Shown: positions 9,576-19,771 of the stretch, one piece after another
Layout of the letters: every line of letters begins with the position of its first letter
Position numbering within the stretch: the first letter of the stretch is position 1
Translations under genes and position numbers: made by a program
Assembly: GCA_913057215.1 (NCBI GenBank)
Contig: CAJXNQ010000007.1
Span: 1 to 57,824 of the forward strand
Origin: an uncultured Gammaproteobacteria bacterium
Lineage (GTDB): Bacteria; Pseudomonadota; Gammaproteobacteria; Pseudomonadales; Litorivicinaceae
Direction: 5' to 3'
Length of the DNA: 57,824 nt
Notes under the pieces: model-generated
What the model saw: the letters and a program-made list of their open reading frames with translations, nothing else
Databases searched by the model: none
What the model was told of the DNA's origin: nothing

Positions 9576-10117
9576 GCCGTTTGGATCAAGCCCAAGCCCT
9601 CAAGCGCCGTTGGGTCTGAGCTCTCAACGGCGCTGAACAGGCTGATGCCGAGTGACTCCACCTTAAAACTCCCCACCGTGTCGATTGGCTGATCATGTGC
9701 GACGTATCGTGCGATTTCAGCATCTGTGAGACTGCGGATTGTCACGTTTACCCGATCGATGTGTGTTTGAGTCTGAGCATTTGGCCATCGCATCGCTGTG
9801 CACGTTAGAAATTCAACGGTCTGTCCGGATAATTGTTTGAGTTGATCAATCGCATGCGTCTCTGATCCCGGTTTGTGCAGAATTTGAGTGCCGAGCGCTG
9901 CTGTTTGATCGGTTGCAAGGATCAGGTGTTCAGGGAATCGTGCCGCTAACGTATTGATTTTACTGAGAGCGAGTCGGGTCGCAAGTGCCTCTGGTGTTTC
10001 GCCATGCAAGGGTGTTTCATCAATCTCAGCCGGTTGCGAGATGAATGGAATGTGCAGTCGTTTGAGGAGTGCAATTTTATAGCGACTTTCTGTTGCCAAC
10101 AGCAATGGTGGATTCAT
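9539..10117 (-). CDS. Maf family nucleotide pyrophosphatase (YceF type)
   Basis: Nucleoside triphosphate pyrophosphatase of the Maf/HAM1-like fold. The YceF subgroup hydrolyses m7GTP. 192 residues. The N-terminus LLATESRYKIALLKRL matches the Maf signature (S-x-x-R), followed by an acidic EIDET motif and ATDQTA. The SF(K/Q)VE and GL-rich C-terminal motifs are present. The position beside yceD-rpmF is that of yceF in E. coli, but here the gene faces sppA and overlaps it at the 3' end. It is divergent from yceD. Substrate choice between m7GTP and dTTP/UTP is inferred from synteny. Confidence 0.85.
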   Translation of the reverse strand: MNPPLLLATESRYKIALLKRLHIPFISQPAEIDETPLHGETPEALATRLALSKINTLAARFPEHLILATDQTAALGTQILHKPGSETHAIDQLKQLSGQTVEFLTCTAMRWPNAQTQTHIDRVNVTIRSLTDAEIARYVAHDQPIDTVGSFKVESLGISLFSAVESSDPTALEGLGLIQTAHWLRDAGFRVP

Positions 10118-10141
10118 TGGGATTTTTTCAACCTGAATTCT

Positions 10142-10179
10142 TTGACAGTTGCCAGTCGCATCACTAAAATCCCCCGCCT
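10142..10179 (+). promoter_or_regulatory. Consensus sigma-70 promoter of the yceD-rpmF-fab operon
   Basis: TTGACA at 10142-10147 is followed by exactly 17 nt and TAAAAT at 10165-10170. The yceD ATG begins only 9 nt after the -10 element, so a normal +1 would fall 2-3 nt before the start codon, giving a leaderless or nearly leaderless mRNA. No ribosome site precedes the ATG. Confidence 0.75.
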
Positions 10180-10698
10180 ATGTTTTCAGACACCCTGCCT
10201 GAGTTACTGAACGCCAATCGCTTCATTGACGCGCAGGAAGCAGCCACGGCTGTCCTTGAGCCAAAACACTACCAGAGGCTCAGTCAGGTGGCGACTTTGC
10301 TGCCTGGCGGTCAGATCACACTGACCGGGCGTCGCGATCCGTTTGGGCCGCGTGTGGTTGAGGGCCGGGTGAAGTGCTCGGTGGAGATGACATGCCAACG
10401 GTGCCTTGAGACCGTGACATATGAACTCGAGGGAATGATTGGCTGGGGGCTCGTATTTTCTGAACTGGAAATGCAGAGCCTCGATAAACAGTTTGACCCG
10501 ATATTGGTTGTCGAGGGTCAACTGCGGCTCAGAGAGGCCGTCGAGGATGAGTTAATGTTGCTGTTGCCGATGATGCCGATGCATCAAGCGTGTGACAGCG
10601 GTTGGAAGCCGCAGGCGGAGGATGTCGATGCCCCAAGTGCGGAGCGAGAAAGCCCATTTTCGGTGCTTTCGCAATTAAAGAATGAACAGGGATCCTGA
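10180..10698 (+). CDS. yceD: YceD family (DUF177) protein, 23S rRNA accumulation factor
   Basis: DUF177/YceD proteins are needed for normal 23S rRNA accumulation in E. coli and plants; the mechanism is unclear. 172 residues. The family Cys pair is in MTCQRCLETV (about 69-78), and the acidic EDELMLLLPMMPMH motif is near 124-137. The C-terminal SPFSVLSQLK is also typical. ATG 10180 aligns with the family N-terminus. The gene begins 9 nt after a strong -10 element, so the message appears leaderless. rpmF follows at 12 nt, the classic yceD-rpmF pair. Confidence 0.9.
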   Translation: MFSDTLPELLNANRFIDAQEAATAVLEPKHYQRLSQVATLLPGGQITLTGRRDPFGPRVVEGRVKCSVEMTCQRCLETVTYELEGMIGWGLVFSELEMQSLDKQFDPILVVEGQLRLREAVEDELMLLLPMMPMHQACDSGWKPQAEDVDAPSAERESPFSVLSQLKNEQGS

Positions 10699-10710
10699 AG
10701 GGAGATCATC

Positions 10711-10911
10711 ATGGCCGTTCAACAGAACAAAAAGTCTCGTGCTCGTCGTGGAATGCGTCGTGCGCATGATGCATTGTCAGGACCGACCCTGACTACAGAT
10801 GCGATGACCGGTGAAGTACATCGTCGTCATCACATCAGCCCAGACGGCTTTTATCGTGGACGTCAGGTTGTGATTCCACGTCAGGAAGAAGTCGCAGAAG
10901 ACGACGACTGA
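10711..10911 (+). CDS. rpmF: 50S ribosomal protein L32
   Basis: Small ribosomal protein of the large subunit. 66 residues, slightly longer than the E. coli 57 because of an acidic C-terminal tail (EEVAEDDD). The conserved start [20 protein letters not shown] and [11 protein letters not shown] are clear. There are no Cys residues, so this is the zinc-free form. A good ribosome site (GGGAG) precedes ATG 10711. Downstream is fabD with a 5-nt gap. plsX and fabH, which usually lie between rpmF and fabD, are missing. Confidence 0.97.
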   Translation: MAVQQNKKSRARRGMRRAHDALSGPTLTTDAMTGEVHRRHHISPDGFYRGRQVVIPRQEEVAEDDD

Positions 10912-10916
10912 GTCTG

Positions 10917-11861
10917 ATGGCTTGGATTGCCCTGTTCCCGGGTCAGGGCTCGCAGACCGTCGGCATGCTGGCGGAACTGGGAGACGCGCGTCCCGTCATT
11001 CGTGAAACCTTCGCTGAGGCGTCTGAAGCCTTGGGTTTTGATCTGTGGGCGCTCTCTCAATCTGGATCTCCGGATCAATTGTCAAAGACTGAGGTCACTC
11101 AACCACTGTTACTTACAGCGGGCGTCGCCATGATGCGCGCCTGGAGGGCGGCCGGTGGTTCCGAGCCCAGGCTCGCTGCCGGGCACAGTTTGGGGGAGTA
11201 CACGGCGCTGACGGCGTTTGGTGCATTTCAGTTGGTCGATGCAGTCAAATTGGTTGAAGCTCGTGGTCAATTTATGCAACAGGCTGTTGCCGATGGTGTG
11301 GGCGCCATGGCGGCGGTCATCGGGCTCTCGGATGCATCGATCGAGACACTGTGCGCTGAGGTTGCAGCCGAGACTGACACGGTCATCGATCCAGTGAACT
11401 ACAATGCTCCCGGCCAGCTTGTTATTGCAGGCCATGCGACTGGTGTTGAAGCGGTTCTCCCTCGATTGAAAGAGGCCGGCGCAAAGCGCGCACTCCGGTT
11501 ACCAGTGAGTGCGCCATTTCACTGTGCCTTGATGCGACCAGCCGCAGAACAGCTCTCGGGCGTGCTGGATTCTATGGATATTCAAACGCCAACGGTTCCC
11601 GTGATTCAGAATGTGTCTCTGAAGCCCGAGACGGATCCAGATGTCATTCGGGCGCAACTTGTCCAGCAAACCTATTCGCCCGTACGGTGGACTCAAACCA
11701 TTGAGCAATTAACGGATGCAGGGCTGGATTGGGCGGGTGAATTCGGCCCTGGCTCGGTGCTGTGTGGATTGGCGAAGCGTATGTCAACAGAGATTCCGCA
11801 TCGACCGTTGGCGACGGAGACACAATTTCAAGACACACTTGAGCACATGGAGGGCGTATGA
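10917..11861 (+). CDS. fabD: Malonyl-CoA:ACP transacylase FabD
   Basis: Loads malonate from CoA onto acyl carrier protein for fatty acid elongation (type II FAS, cytosol). 314 residues. FPGQGSQ at about 6-12, the nucleophile Ser in GHSLGEYTA at about 88-96, and the catalytic His in APFHCALM near 201 are all visible. ATG 10917 lies 5 nt after rpmF. The stop overlaps fabG (ATGA), so the two are coupled. Confidence 0.96.
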   Translation: MAWIALFPGQGSQTVGMLAELGDARPVIRETFAEASEALGFDLWALSQSGSPDQLSKTEVTQPLLLTAGVAMMRAWRAAGGSEPRLAAGHSLGEYTALTAFGAFQLVDAVKLVEARGQFMQQAVADGVGAMAAVIGLSDASIETLCAEVAAETDTVIDPVNYNAPGQLVIAGHATGVEAVLPRLKEAGAKRALRLPVSAPFHCALMRPAAEQLSGVLDSMDIQTPTVPVIQNVSLKPETDPDVIRAQLVQQTYSPVRWTQTIEQLTDAGLDWAGEFGPGSVLCGLAKRMSTEIPHRPLATETQFQDTLEHMEGV

Positions 11862-12583
11862 AGCCAGTGGCATGCGTGACAGGAGCCAGCCGCGGAATCG
11901 GTGCGGCAATTGCAGATCGGTTGGTTCAACAGGGATTTTATGTCGTTGGGACAGCCACCTCGGATTCAGGTGCAGAAGCTATTGGAGCGCGTCTTGGTGA
12001 CGATGGCGAAGGCCAGCGATTGGACGTGACAGACACTGACAACGTGCAAGCGCTCGCCAGTCAACTGGCATCCGACGGCAAAAGCCCGACGGTGCTTGTG
12101 AATAACGCAGGCATTACAAAAGATACGTTGATGCTCCGCATGAAGCCTGAGGATTGGCAGGCCGTGATTGATACCAATCTCACGTCCATTTACACAGTGG
12201 TTTCTGCATTTATCAAGCCCATGACCAAGGCTCGAACGGGTCGCATCATCAATATCAGTTCGGTGGTTGGCTCCATGGGTAACGCCGGCCAAGTGAACTA
12301 TGCAGCGGCCAAAGCTGGCCTGGAAGGCATGACGCGTGCGATGGCACGCGAATTTGGCAGTCGTGCGATCACGGTCAACGCCATCGCTCCAGGATTTATT
12401 GAAACAGATATGACACATGCGTTGCCTGAAGAACAAAAGGCAACCTTGTTATCTCAAGTTCCGTTGGGCCGCCTCGGTTCAGCAGACGAAGTCGCCGGGT
12501 GCGTGGCTTTCCTTGCTTCGGAGGAGGCGAGCTACGTCACTGGCACAACACTGCATGTCAATGGCGGCATGTATATGGCCTAA
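11858..12583 (+). CDS. fabG: 3-oxoacyl-[ACP] reductase FabG
   Basis: NADPH-dependent short-chain dehydrogenase that reduces 3-ketoacyl-ACP in each elongation cycle. 241 residues. The Rossmann motif GASRGIG (about 7-13), NNAG near 83, and the catalytic Ser with YAAAKAG (about 148-154) are present, along with the ETDMT stretch of the substrate loop. ATG 11858 overlaps the fabD stop. About 100 nt with a separate promoter separate it from acpP. Confidence 0.96.
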   Translation: MKPVACVTGASRGIGAAIADRLVQQGFYVVGTATSDSGAEAIGARLGDDGEGQRLDVTDTDNVQALASQLASDGKSPTVLVNNAGITKDTLMLRMKPEDWQAVIDTNLTSIYTVVSAFIKPMTKARTGRIINISSVVGSMGNAGQVNYAAAKAGLEGMTRAMAREFGSRAITVNAIAPGFIETDMTHALPEEQKATLLSQVPLGRLGSADEVAGCVAFLASEEASYVTGTTLHVNGGMYMA

Positions 12584-12600
12584 GTCGGATGCGCTGGAGC

Positions 12601-12628
12601 TTGTAATCTTCAGGACATCAGTAATAAT
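12601..12628 (+). promoter_or_regulatory. Putative acpP promoter
   Basis: TTGTAA (12601-12606), 16 nt spacer, AATAAT (12623-12628; 5 of 6 to the -10 consensus). It lies in the fabG-acpP gap, where enteric bacteria also carry a dedicated promoter for the very abundant ACP mRNA. A ribosome site AGGAG is about 10 nt before ATG 12682. Confidence 0.5.
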
Positions 12629-12681
12629 GACGCCACGTCCTACAGTGGCAGCAAGAAAAATCTTTAGGAGTATTCTGAGCG

Positions 12682-12915
12682 ATGAGTAATATCGAAGAAC
12701 GCGTCAAGAAAATCGTATGTGAACAACTTGGCGTTAAAGAAGAAGAGGTTACAACTGAGTCATCTTTTGTAAATGACTTGGGTGCTGATTCACTGGACAC
12801 AGTGGAACTGGTGATGGCTTTGGAAGAGGAATTCGAAACAGAAATTCCTGATGAAGAAGCTGAAAAGATCACTACGGTGCAGCAAGCCGTCGCGTATATC
12901 GAAGCGAACCTGTAA
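12682..12915 (+). CDS. acpP: Acyl carrier protein
   Basis: Carries growing acyl chains on a 4'-phosphopantetheine arm. 77 residues, very acidic. The attachment Ser is S37 in the invariant motif GADSLD, flanked by FVNDLG and [12 protein letters not shown]. It lies within the fab cluster between fabG and fabF, with its own likely promoter upstream and a strong terminator downstream. That layout allows high acpP expression relative to the flanking enzymes. Confidence 0.98.
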   Translation: MSNIEERVKKIVCEQLGVKEEEVTTESSFVNDLGADSLDTVELVMALEEEFETEIPDEEAEKITTVQQAVAYIEANL

Positions 12916-12943
12916 CAGGCATTGCCATCGACGTCAGAAGTAG

Positions 12944-12972
12944 AAAAAAGCCGCGTCCTGCGCGGCTTTTTT
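12944..12972 (+). terminator. Intrinsic terminator after acpP
   Basis: AAAAAAGCCGCG (12944-12955), loop TCCTG, CGCGGCTTTTTT (12961-12972): a perfect 12-bp stem ending in six T. It lies between acpP and fabF and should end most acpP transcripts, so fabF-mltG-tmk must depend on read-through or on a promoter near 12973-12997. Confidence 0.92.
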
Positions 12973-12997
12973 GTGTCAGTGCAGAAAGAGAATACCT

Positions 12998-14232
12998 ATG
13001 TCTAAACGTCGCGTTGTAGTAACAGGGCTTGGCATGTTGAGTCCATGTGGAACAACCGTGGACACTTCGTGGCAGGCAATCTTGGCCGGACAGAGTGGCA
13101 TTACGGCCATTACTGAATTTGATACAGAGTCCTATCCAACAAAATTTGCAGGTCTGGTCCCCGCGTTTGAGCGTGATCAGTACATGACCGACAAAGAAGC
13201 TCGAAAAATGGATCCGTTTATCCAGTATGGGATGGTGAGTGCGATCCAAGCTGTCGAGCACTCTGGGCTGATGGATTCTGTGTTTGATCCGACGCGTGTG
13301 GGCGTGTCTATCGGGTCCGGTATTGGTGGACTCAGCTTGATTGAAAATACGACCATGTTGCTTTACGAGCGAGGTCCGCGCAAAGTCTCGCCATTTTTTG
13401 TTCCGGGTTCGATTATCAATATGATTGCCGGGAATTTGGCTATCCAATACGGATTCCAGGGTCCGAACATTGCGATCACAACGGCCTGTACAACATCCAC
13501 GCATTGCATTGGTTTCGGTGCGCGCATGATTGCCTATGGAGATGCTGACGTCATCATTGCGGGAGGCGCTGAGAAGGCCTCCACGCCGCTTGGTATTGCC
13601 GGTTTTTCAGCTGCGCGCGCACTGTCAACACGGAATGACGATCCAACGGCGGCCAGTCGACCTTGGGATGCGGAGCGTGACGGATTTGTGTTGGCCGATG
13701 GTGCTGCCACCATGGTGTTGGAAGAGTATGAGTTCGCCAAAGCCCGAGGTGCCAACATCTTGGCGGAATTGGTTGGGTTTGGAATGAGTGATGATGCGCA
13801 CCACATGACAGCGCCTGCTGAGGATGGACGTGGCGCGAAGGCTGCGATGGCGAATGCGCTGAAAGATGCCTCCATGAGCGCCGATCAAATTGATTATGTG
13901 AATGCGCATGGCACTTCAACACCCTTGGGCGATGTTGCGGAATCACAGGCCATTGAGTCTTTGATGGGTTCGCATGCGAAGCACGTGGCAGTGAGTTCAA
14001 CCAAATCGATGACGGGGCATGCACTCGGTGCTGCGGGTGCGCTTGAAGCCTGCTTCTCAGTACTCGCACTTCGCGATCAGGTACTGCCGCCAACCATCAA
14101 TTTGGAGGTCGTTGGAGAAGGGTGTCGACTGGACTATGTGCCCAATGAGGCACGGCCAGCCAACGTCAAGGCAGCGCTGTCAAATAGCTTTGGGTTTGGC
14201 GGAACGAACGGTACGCTGATTTTCCAAACGGT

Positions 14233-14236
<4 letters not shown>
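12998..14236 (+). CDS. fabF: 3-oxoacyl-[ACP] synthase II FabF
   Basis: Condensing enzyme of type II fatty acid synthesis that elongates acyl-ACP with malonyl-ACP. 412 residues from ATG 12998 ([10 protein letters not shown]); an upstream in-frame ATG at 12971 lies in the terminator. The catalytic triad is visible: C164 in ITTACTTS, His in NAHGTSTP (about 304), and His in [11 protein letters not shown] (about 340). It overlaps mltG by 4 nt. With fabH missing from the cluster, FabF is the only condensing enzyme encoded in the window. Confidence 0.96.
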
Positions 14237-15841
<1,605 letters not shown>

Positions 15842-15842
<1 letters not shown>

Positions 15843-16792
15843 TGGCTCCCTGGTTATCGGCCGCGTGGTCCCAGATTGAGTTGGCGCTCGCTGGTGCGAC
15901 TCGAGTCCAATCCTGGTGTTTTGTCTACCCGTCGGGATTGCCGATAAACCAGTTGACGGATCGATTTGTGGCGCGATTAGTGTGTCTTGCTCCACAGGGT
16001 GCTGATTCCTGTGGGACCTGCGCAAGTTGTCAAATGAATCATGAGTCTACACATCCTGACGTCACCTTTATTGGCCCAGAAGGTGCTGCTGGCATGATCA
16101 AAGTCGGTCCAATCCGCGATGCTGTCAAGCTGGCCTATATGACTCCAAGTTTGGGTGCTGCGCGAGTCTTTCGAGTCGTTGGGGCCGATGCAATGAACGA
16201 AGAATCAAGTAATGCACTCTTGAAAGTCATTGAAGAGCCTCCTCAAGGAAGCTTTTTTGTGCTTGAGACCAGTTCACCGGGTCGGTTGCTTCCCACCTTG
16301 GTCAGCCGGCTACGGATGATTTCAGTGAAGCCACCTGAGTCAGAAGAACTTGCACAGTATGCACACAGTATCTCAGTTGATCCTATGCGTCTTCGGCGTG
16401 CCGAGCTTTTGTTAGGGGAGCCTCTGGCTCCTGAACAGAACGCTGAGCGGTTTGCATTGGCTGAACAAGTTCTTACCGCGATGCAAGCAGTCCGCGGCGG
16501 CCAGGACCCTGAAGTCGCTGCAAAGGCTTTCGTCAAACAGGATGCAGAAACAGTTTTGATTACTCTATCGCGTGTGATTGAGGCGTGTATTCGCGGGCCA
16601 CACGATCCGCTCGCTGCAGAGATATTGCGCCTCGACGGACCCCGGCCACCTGATGCGATGTTGTTTCAGTTGCATGATCGCGTCCAAGAAGTCCGGCGAC
16701 AGGCAGTCCAACGTATTCACGTCAATGTGCCGATGGCGCTGGGGATGCTGTTCTCGGGCTGGGCATTTATTTGGTCAAAGGTTCTACGTTGA
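15842..16792 (+). CDS. holB: DNA polymerase III delta' subunit
   Basis: Clamp-loader subunit of the replicative polymerase. 316 residues from ATG 15842, which shares its A with the tmk stop. The N-terminal AAA+-like domain has the zinc module CGTCASCQ and HPDVTFIGPEG. The NEESSNALLKVIEEPPQG sensor region (about 123-140) is diagnostic of delta'. TTG 15830 is an alternative start. The order tmk-holB-pilZ-tatD is standard in Pseudomonas relatives. Confidence 0.9.
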
Positions 16793-16825
16793 GAACGCCC
16801 GTGTGCGTCAAACTATACTCACGTG

Positions 16826-17188
16826 ATGGATTTAACCTTGGATGTCTCGAGTCACGAACGCATGGTCCGCGCCCTGATTCCAGGTACGCGGAGACCCTGT
16901 GTATTTATCCCGGGAATCTTTTCTGAGACCCTGGTCGGTGGTGTACATCGAGTGATACTTCAGTTGTCTGATGAGCTATTTCAAACACAGGGGCGCATTA
17001 TTTGGTTCGCTCCGGCTGCTGTCATTGCACCCTTTGAGCCTGGAATCGGCGTCTCAATTATTTTAGAGCACCCCCGGTTAAATCAGATCTTTACTGAGCA
17101 GATGCAGCTCAAGACTCAAACCCTCCGTCCTTCACTGCTACAATGCGCGCCGGAGGACGTTTATGATCGATTCACACTGCCATCTTGA
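16826..17188 (+). CDS. pilZ: PilZ domain protein (type IV pilus PilZ-like)
   Basis: Small PilZ-domain protein. The Pseudomonas homologue in the same position (between holB and tatD) is PilZ, needed for type IV pilus assembly and lacking the c-di-GMP-binding RxxxR motif. About 121 residues. FIPGIFSE, GRIIWFAP and FEPGIGVSII match the PilZ beta-barrel; I likewise see no clear RxxxR-DxSxxG pair. ATG 16826 (GTG 16823 also in frame) has no ribosome site. TATACT lies 6 nt upstream, so a leaderless message is possible. The 3' end overlaps tatD by 26 nt. No pilus structural genes are in the window. Confidence 0.78.
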   Translation: MDLTLDVSSHERMVRALIPGTRRPCVFIPGIFSETLVGGVHRVILQLSDELFQTQGRIIWFAPAAVIAPFEPGIGVSIILEHPRLNQIFTEQMQLKTQTLRPSLLQCAPEDVYDRFTLPS

Positions 17189-17933
17189 CTGTATTGATGT
17201 GTCGACCCGTGACGGTGGCTTGCAGTCTGTTTTAGATGCAGCGCATGCGCATGGTGTCGAGAAGATGCTGTGTATCTCAATCACCCTCGGTAATGATGCC
17301 CCGCGACAGTTGGCTGCTCAGCATGCATCCGTCTGGGCAACTGTGGGGATTCATCCCTGCCACGCGCATGAAGAACCGGATGTATCGGTGGATCAGTTGT
17401 GTCGTTTGGCTGAGGCACCGCATGTCATCGCCTTGGGTGAGACCGGTCTCGATGGATACCATGAACCGGTCTCTGACGTTCAACGTCAGAGCTTTCAGAC
17501 ACACCTTGAGGCCGGGCGGAAAACAGGCCTGCCCATCGTAGTGCACACCCGTGATGCCCGTGATGAAACGATTGCGCTTATCAAGGCTCATGGATCAACA
17601 GAGATTGCCGGTGTTTTGCACTGTTTCACTGAATCTTGGGAGATGGCAGAACAAGCATTGGATCTTGGTTACTACATCTCAATGTCGGGTATTGTGAGTT
17701 TCCCGAAGGCCACCAATGTCCATGAGGTATGTCGTAAAATCCCGAAAGATCGACTGTTGATTGAGACGGATGCTCCGTGGTTGGCGCCGGTTCCGTATCG
17801 CGGTAAAACCAACGAGCCTGCATTTGTGAGCCACGTGGCCGAGGCAGTTGGACAGTTGCGCGGAGAGCCTGCTGAGGCGATTGCTGAACAGACGACCGAG
17901 AACTTTTATCGATTGTTTCAGGCCGCTCAGTGA
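17163..17933 (+). CDS. TatD family metal-dependent hydrolase (YcfH)
   Basis: TIM-barrel metalloenzyme of the TatD DNase family. 256 residues. Metal ligands are visible: DSHCHLD (3-9), a Glu in ALGETGLDGY (about 88-97), VVHTRDA, LHCFTES and ETDAPWLAP near 198-206. ATG 17163 has GGAGG about 7 nt upstream. It overlaps the PilZ gene and, at its end, the TetR gene. Position after holB/pilZ corresponds to ycfH. The precise biological role of this subgroup is unsettled. Confidence 0.92.
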   Translation: MIDSHCHLDCIDVSTRDGGLQSVLDAAHAHGVEKMLCISITLGNDAPRQLAAQHASVWATVGIHPCHAHEEPDVSVDQLCRLAEAPHVIALGETGLDGYHEPVSDVQRQSFQTHLEAGRKTGLPIVVHTRDARDETIALIKAHGSTEIAGVLHCFTESWEMAEQALDLGYYISMSGIVSFPKATNVHEVCRKIPKDRLLIETDAPWLAPVPYRGKTNEPAFVSHVAEAVGQLRGEPAEAIAEQTTENFYRLFQAAQ

Positions 17934-18571
17934 GTCTGTCGCAGGCTGTTCGTGAAGAGCGAGAGCGGCGCAAGCGCGACGCCTTCCAGCGGCGCGAACG
18001 CGACATTCTCATGGTGGCCGAGCAGCTCATGTCTGAGCACGGCGTGCGGCAGGTCTCGGTCGACGCCATTGCGGCCCGAACTGGAATTGGTAAAGGCACG
18101 ATCTATAAGCATTTTGACAGTAAGCATGATGTGCTCGTCGCGCTTGCCGTGCGGCATTTTGAGCACTTGACGGTTGTCTTGAATCAGGCGCCAGATCCCA
18201 AACAACAACTCACCGATTGGATTGAGGCACAACTGGCCGAACCGCGTCGCAGCCGTTTAGTGCACGAGCTGCTCGAGGTGCTTGAGTCAACGCCTGAGGC
18301 GATCGCACTGATCCGAGAATCGAGGCGTCGGATGCGTCGACGGATGGCGCAGATTTTTGGAGTGTCGGCCGCCGTCAAGGGCGCGCAGGCCACCGAGCGC
18401 GCCATTTGGCTTGAACACATGGTGCAAGGCGCACTCGTTGAAATGCGCTCACCGTTACGACGAGAAGACTTTGACAGTGACGTGCTGATTGAATCGGTGG
18501 TGCGGGTGATCCCGTTGGTCGTTTCAGAAGCGAAAAAAACCACCGCCGATGATCGCATGACCTATCTTTAA
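17930..18571 (+). CDS. TetR family transcriptional regulator
   Basis: DNA-binding repressor-type protein of 213 residues. The N-terminal helix-turn-helix is clear: VSVDAIAARTGIGKGTIYKHF (positions about 42-62). The C-terminal ligand domain is not recognisable. An unusually charged N-terminal stretch (EERERRKRDAFQRRERD) precedes the domain. GTG 17930 overlaps the tatD stop by 4 nt, so it is translated with tatD. Targets are unknown; the convergent MOSC gene overlaps its end by 4 nt. Confidence 0.88.
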   Translation: MSLSQAVREERERRKRDAFQRRERDILMVAEQLMSEHGVRQVSVDAIAARTGIGKGTIYKHFDSKHDVLVALAVRHFEHLTVVLNQAPDPKQQLTDWIEAQLAEPRRSRLVHELLEVLESTPEAIALIRESRRRMRRRMAQIFGVSAAVKGAQATERAIWLEHMVQGALVEMRSPLRREDFDSDVLIESVVRVIPLVVSEAKKTTADDRMTYL

Positions 18572-19296
18572 TTCAGGTCTATCGAATCGTGTAGCCGAAT
18601 TTCTCCAGCGCGTTGAACCCGTGCAAAAAGACCACAGCAATCGGTGTCAAACGCCTCTTCCAGTCGCCTTACAAAGTCACAATCACGCTGGCCATGCCAC
18701 GAGCACTCAGTGGCCGGGCATCGAACAATGGGTTCGACCACTTCAAGCGCCGCCGAGCCAATGTGAAGGGTGTGTCCGATCCAGTGTGTCTCTTCGAATG
18801 CGGGTATCCCTTTGATGATCAGATTTCCCCGAAATCGTGCCGGATTTGGCGCGGTCTGCGTGTGCTTTGCAATGTGCTCGACCGTGGCTTGGTTGATGAT
18901 CGATACATAGGGCGTTGGTTCGTCCGTGAGGCCTTGGGCCAAGGAGGTGAGCTCCATCGGGGGCAGTTCTGGCCAAAGCTCCCGAATCCAGTCTGCAAGT
19001 GTTTGATCAAGGACCAGCGGTCGCTGCAGTGTCAGTGTTGATTGCCCAACGCTGAATGTGACTTCGCTGGTTTGCCAATCGACTGTAACGAATTGCAAAA
19101 CATCTGTTGTTGCCGACTGTAAAAAGTATTTTTTCGGTCGCCACCGAGTTCGATCTGGTGCACTACGATGGGTGTATTCAAGTGCATATTGCCGATCTTC
19201 TGGCAGCGTTTGATCGACCTCGAGCGTTACGGCTTCACACGGCTCGCCTGCAAACCCTTTGATTGGATAGCGAATGATCGATGCGACATGACTCAT
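18568..19296 (-). CDS. MOSC domain protein
   Basis: Protein with an N-terminal MOSC beta-barrel (IIRYPIKGFAGEP) and a C-terminal MOSC domain; relatives bind molybdenum cofactor or sulfur and include YcbX and mARC. 242 residues. NPARFRGNLIIKG is a strong MOSC motif. The later PIVRCPATECS supplies the conserved Cys, and a run of Cys (CDFV, DCCG) follows. It overlaps the upstream epimerase gene by 4 nt (ATGA), so the two are co-transcribed, although a functional link is not obvious. Substrate unknown. Confidence 0.85.
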   Translation of the reverse strand: MSHVASIIRYPIKGFAGEPCEAVTLEVDQTLPEDRQYALEYTHRSAPDRTRWRPKKYFLQSATTDVLQFVTVDWQTSEVTFSVGQSTLTLQRPLVLDQTLADWIRELWPELPPMELTSLAQGLTDEPTPYVSIINQATVEHIAKHTQTAPNPARFRGNLIIKGIPAFEETHWIGHTLHIGSAALEVVEPIVRCPATECSWHGQRDCDFVRRLEEAFDTDCCGLFARVQRAGEIRLHDSIDLN

Positions 19297-19706
19297 GCGT
19301 CCACCGGATGCTCACACAGCTCGAGCAACACACCTTCGGTGTCTTTGGGATGCACAAATGCCACCTTGGTGCCGTGCGCGCCTGGTACAGGTGATTCATT
19401 GATTAAGGTGAAGCCCGCCTCTTTGAGGCGCGCGAGTTCAGCCTCAATGTCTGTCACGGTGATTGCAAGCTGCTGTAACCCACCTTTACCGGCATTTTTT
19501 TCTAAAAATTTGGCAATTGGGCTCGTTGGTTCAGTCGCTGCGATCAGCTCGATGCAGGATTCGCCAATTTGGAAAAATGCGGTTTCGACCTGTTGGCTGT
19601 CGACGCGATCGCGTCCCGTGCACTGAAAGCCAAGTCCTTCATAGGTTTTGATGGCCTGATCAAGATTGGTAACGGCAATTCCGACGTGATCAATTTTGTG
19701 CAACAT
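19293..19706 (-). CDS. mce: Methylmalonyl-CoA epimerase-like VOC protein
   Basis: Interconverts (S)- and (R)-methylmalonyl-CoA between propionyl-CoA carboxylase and the B12 mutase. 137 residues, one VOC/glyoxalase unit. KIDHVGIAV carries the first metal His (H7). The family motif GAHGTKVAFVHPKDTEGVLLEL with the catalytic Glu is near the C-terminus. The usual GxHHxA motif reads GLQQLA (Q78, Q79), so an expected metal His is replaced. The gene lies 0.5 kb downstream of the mutase operon on the same strand, separated by the opposed CBS gene. Context strongly supports the epimerase call despite the substitution. Confidence 0.82.
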   Translation of the reverse strand: MLHKIDHVGIAVTNLDQAIKTYEGLGFQCTGRDRVDSQQVETAFFQIGESCIELIAATEPTSPIAKFLEKNAGKGGLQQLAITVTDIEAELARLKEAGFTLINESPVPGAHGTKVAFVHPKDTEGVLLELCEHPVDA

Positions 19707-19771
19707 GGCGTGTGTTCTCCATCTAAGTCAGCGTATGCTCCGCTATAGCATATAAGAAAAAGGAGGGTGAC

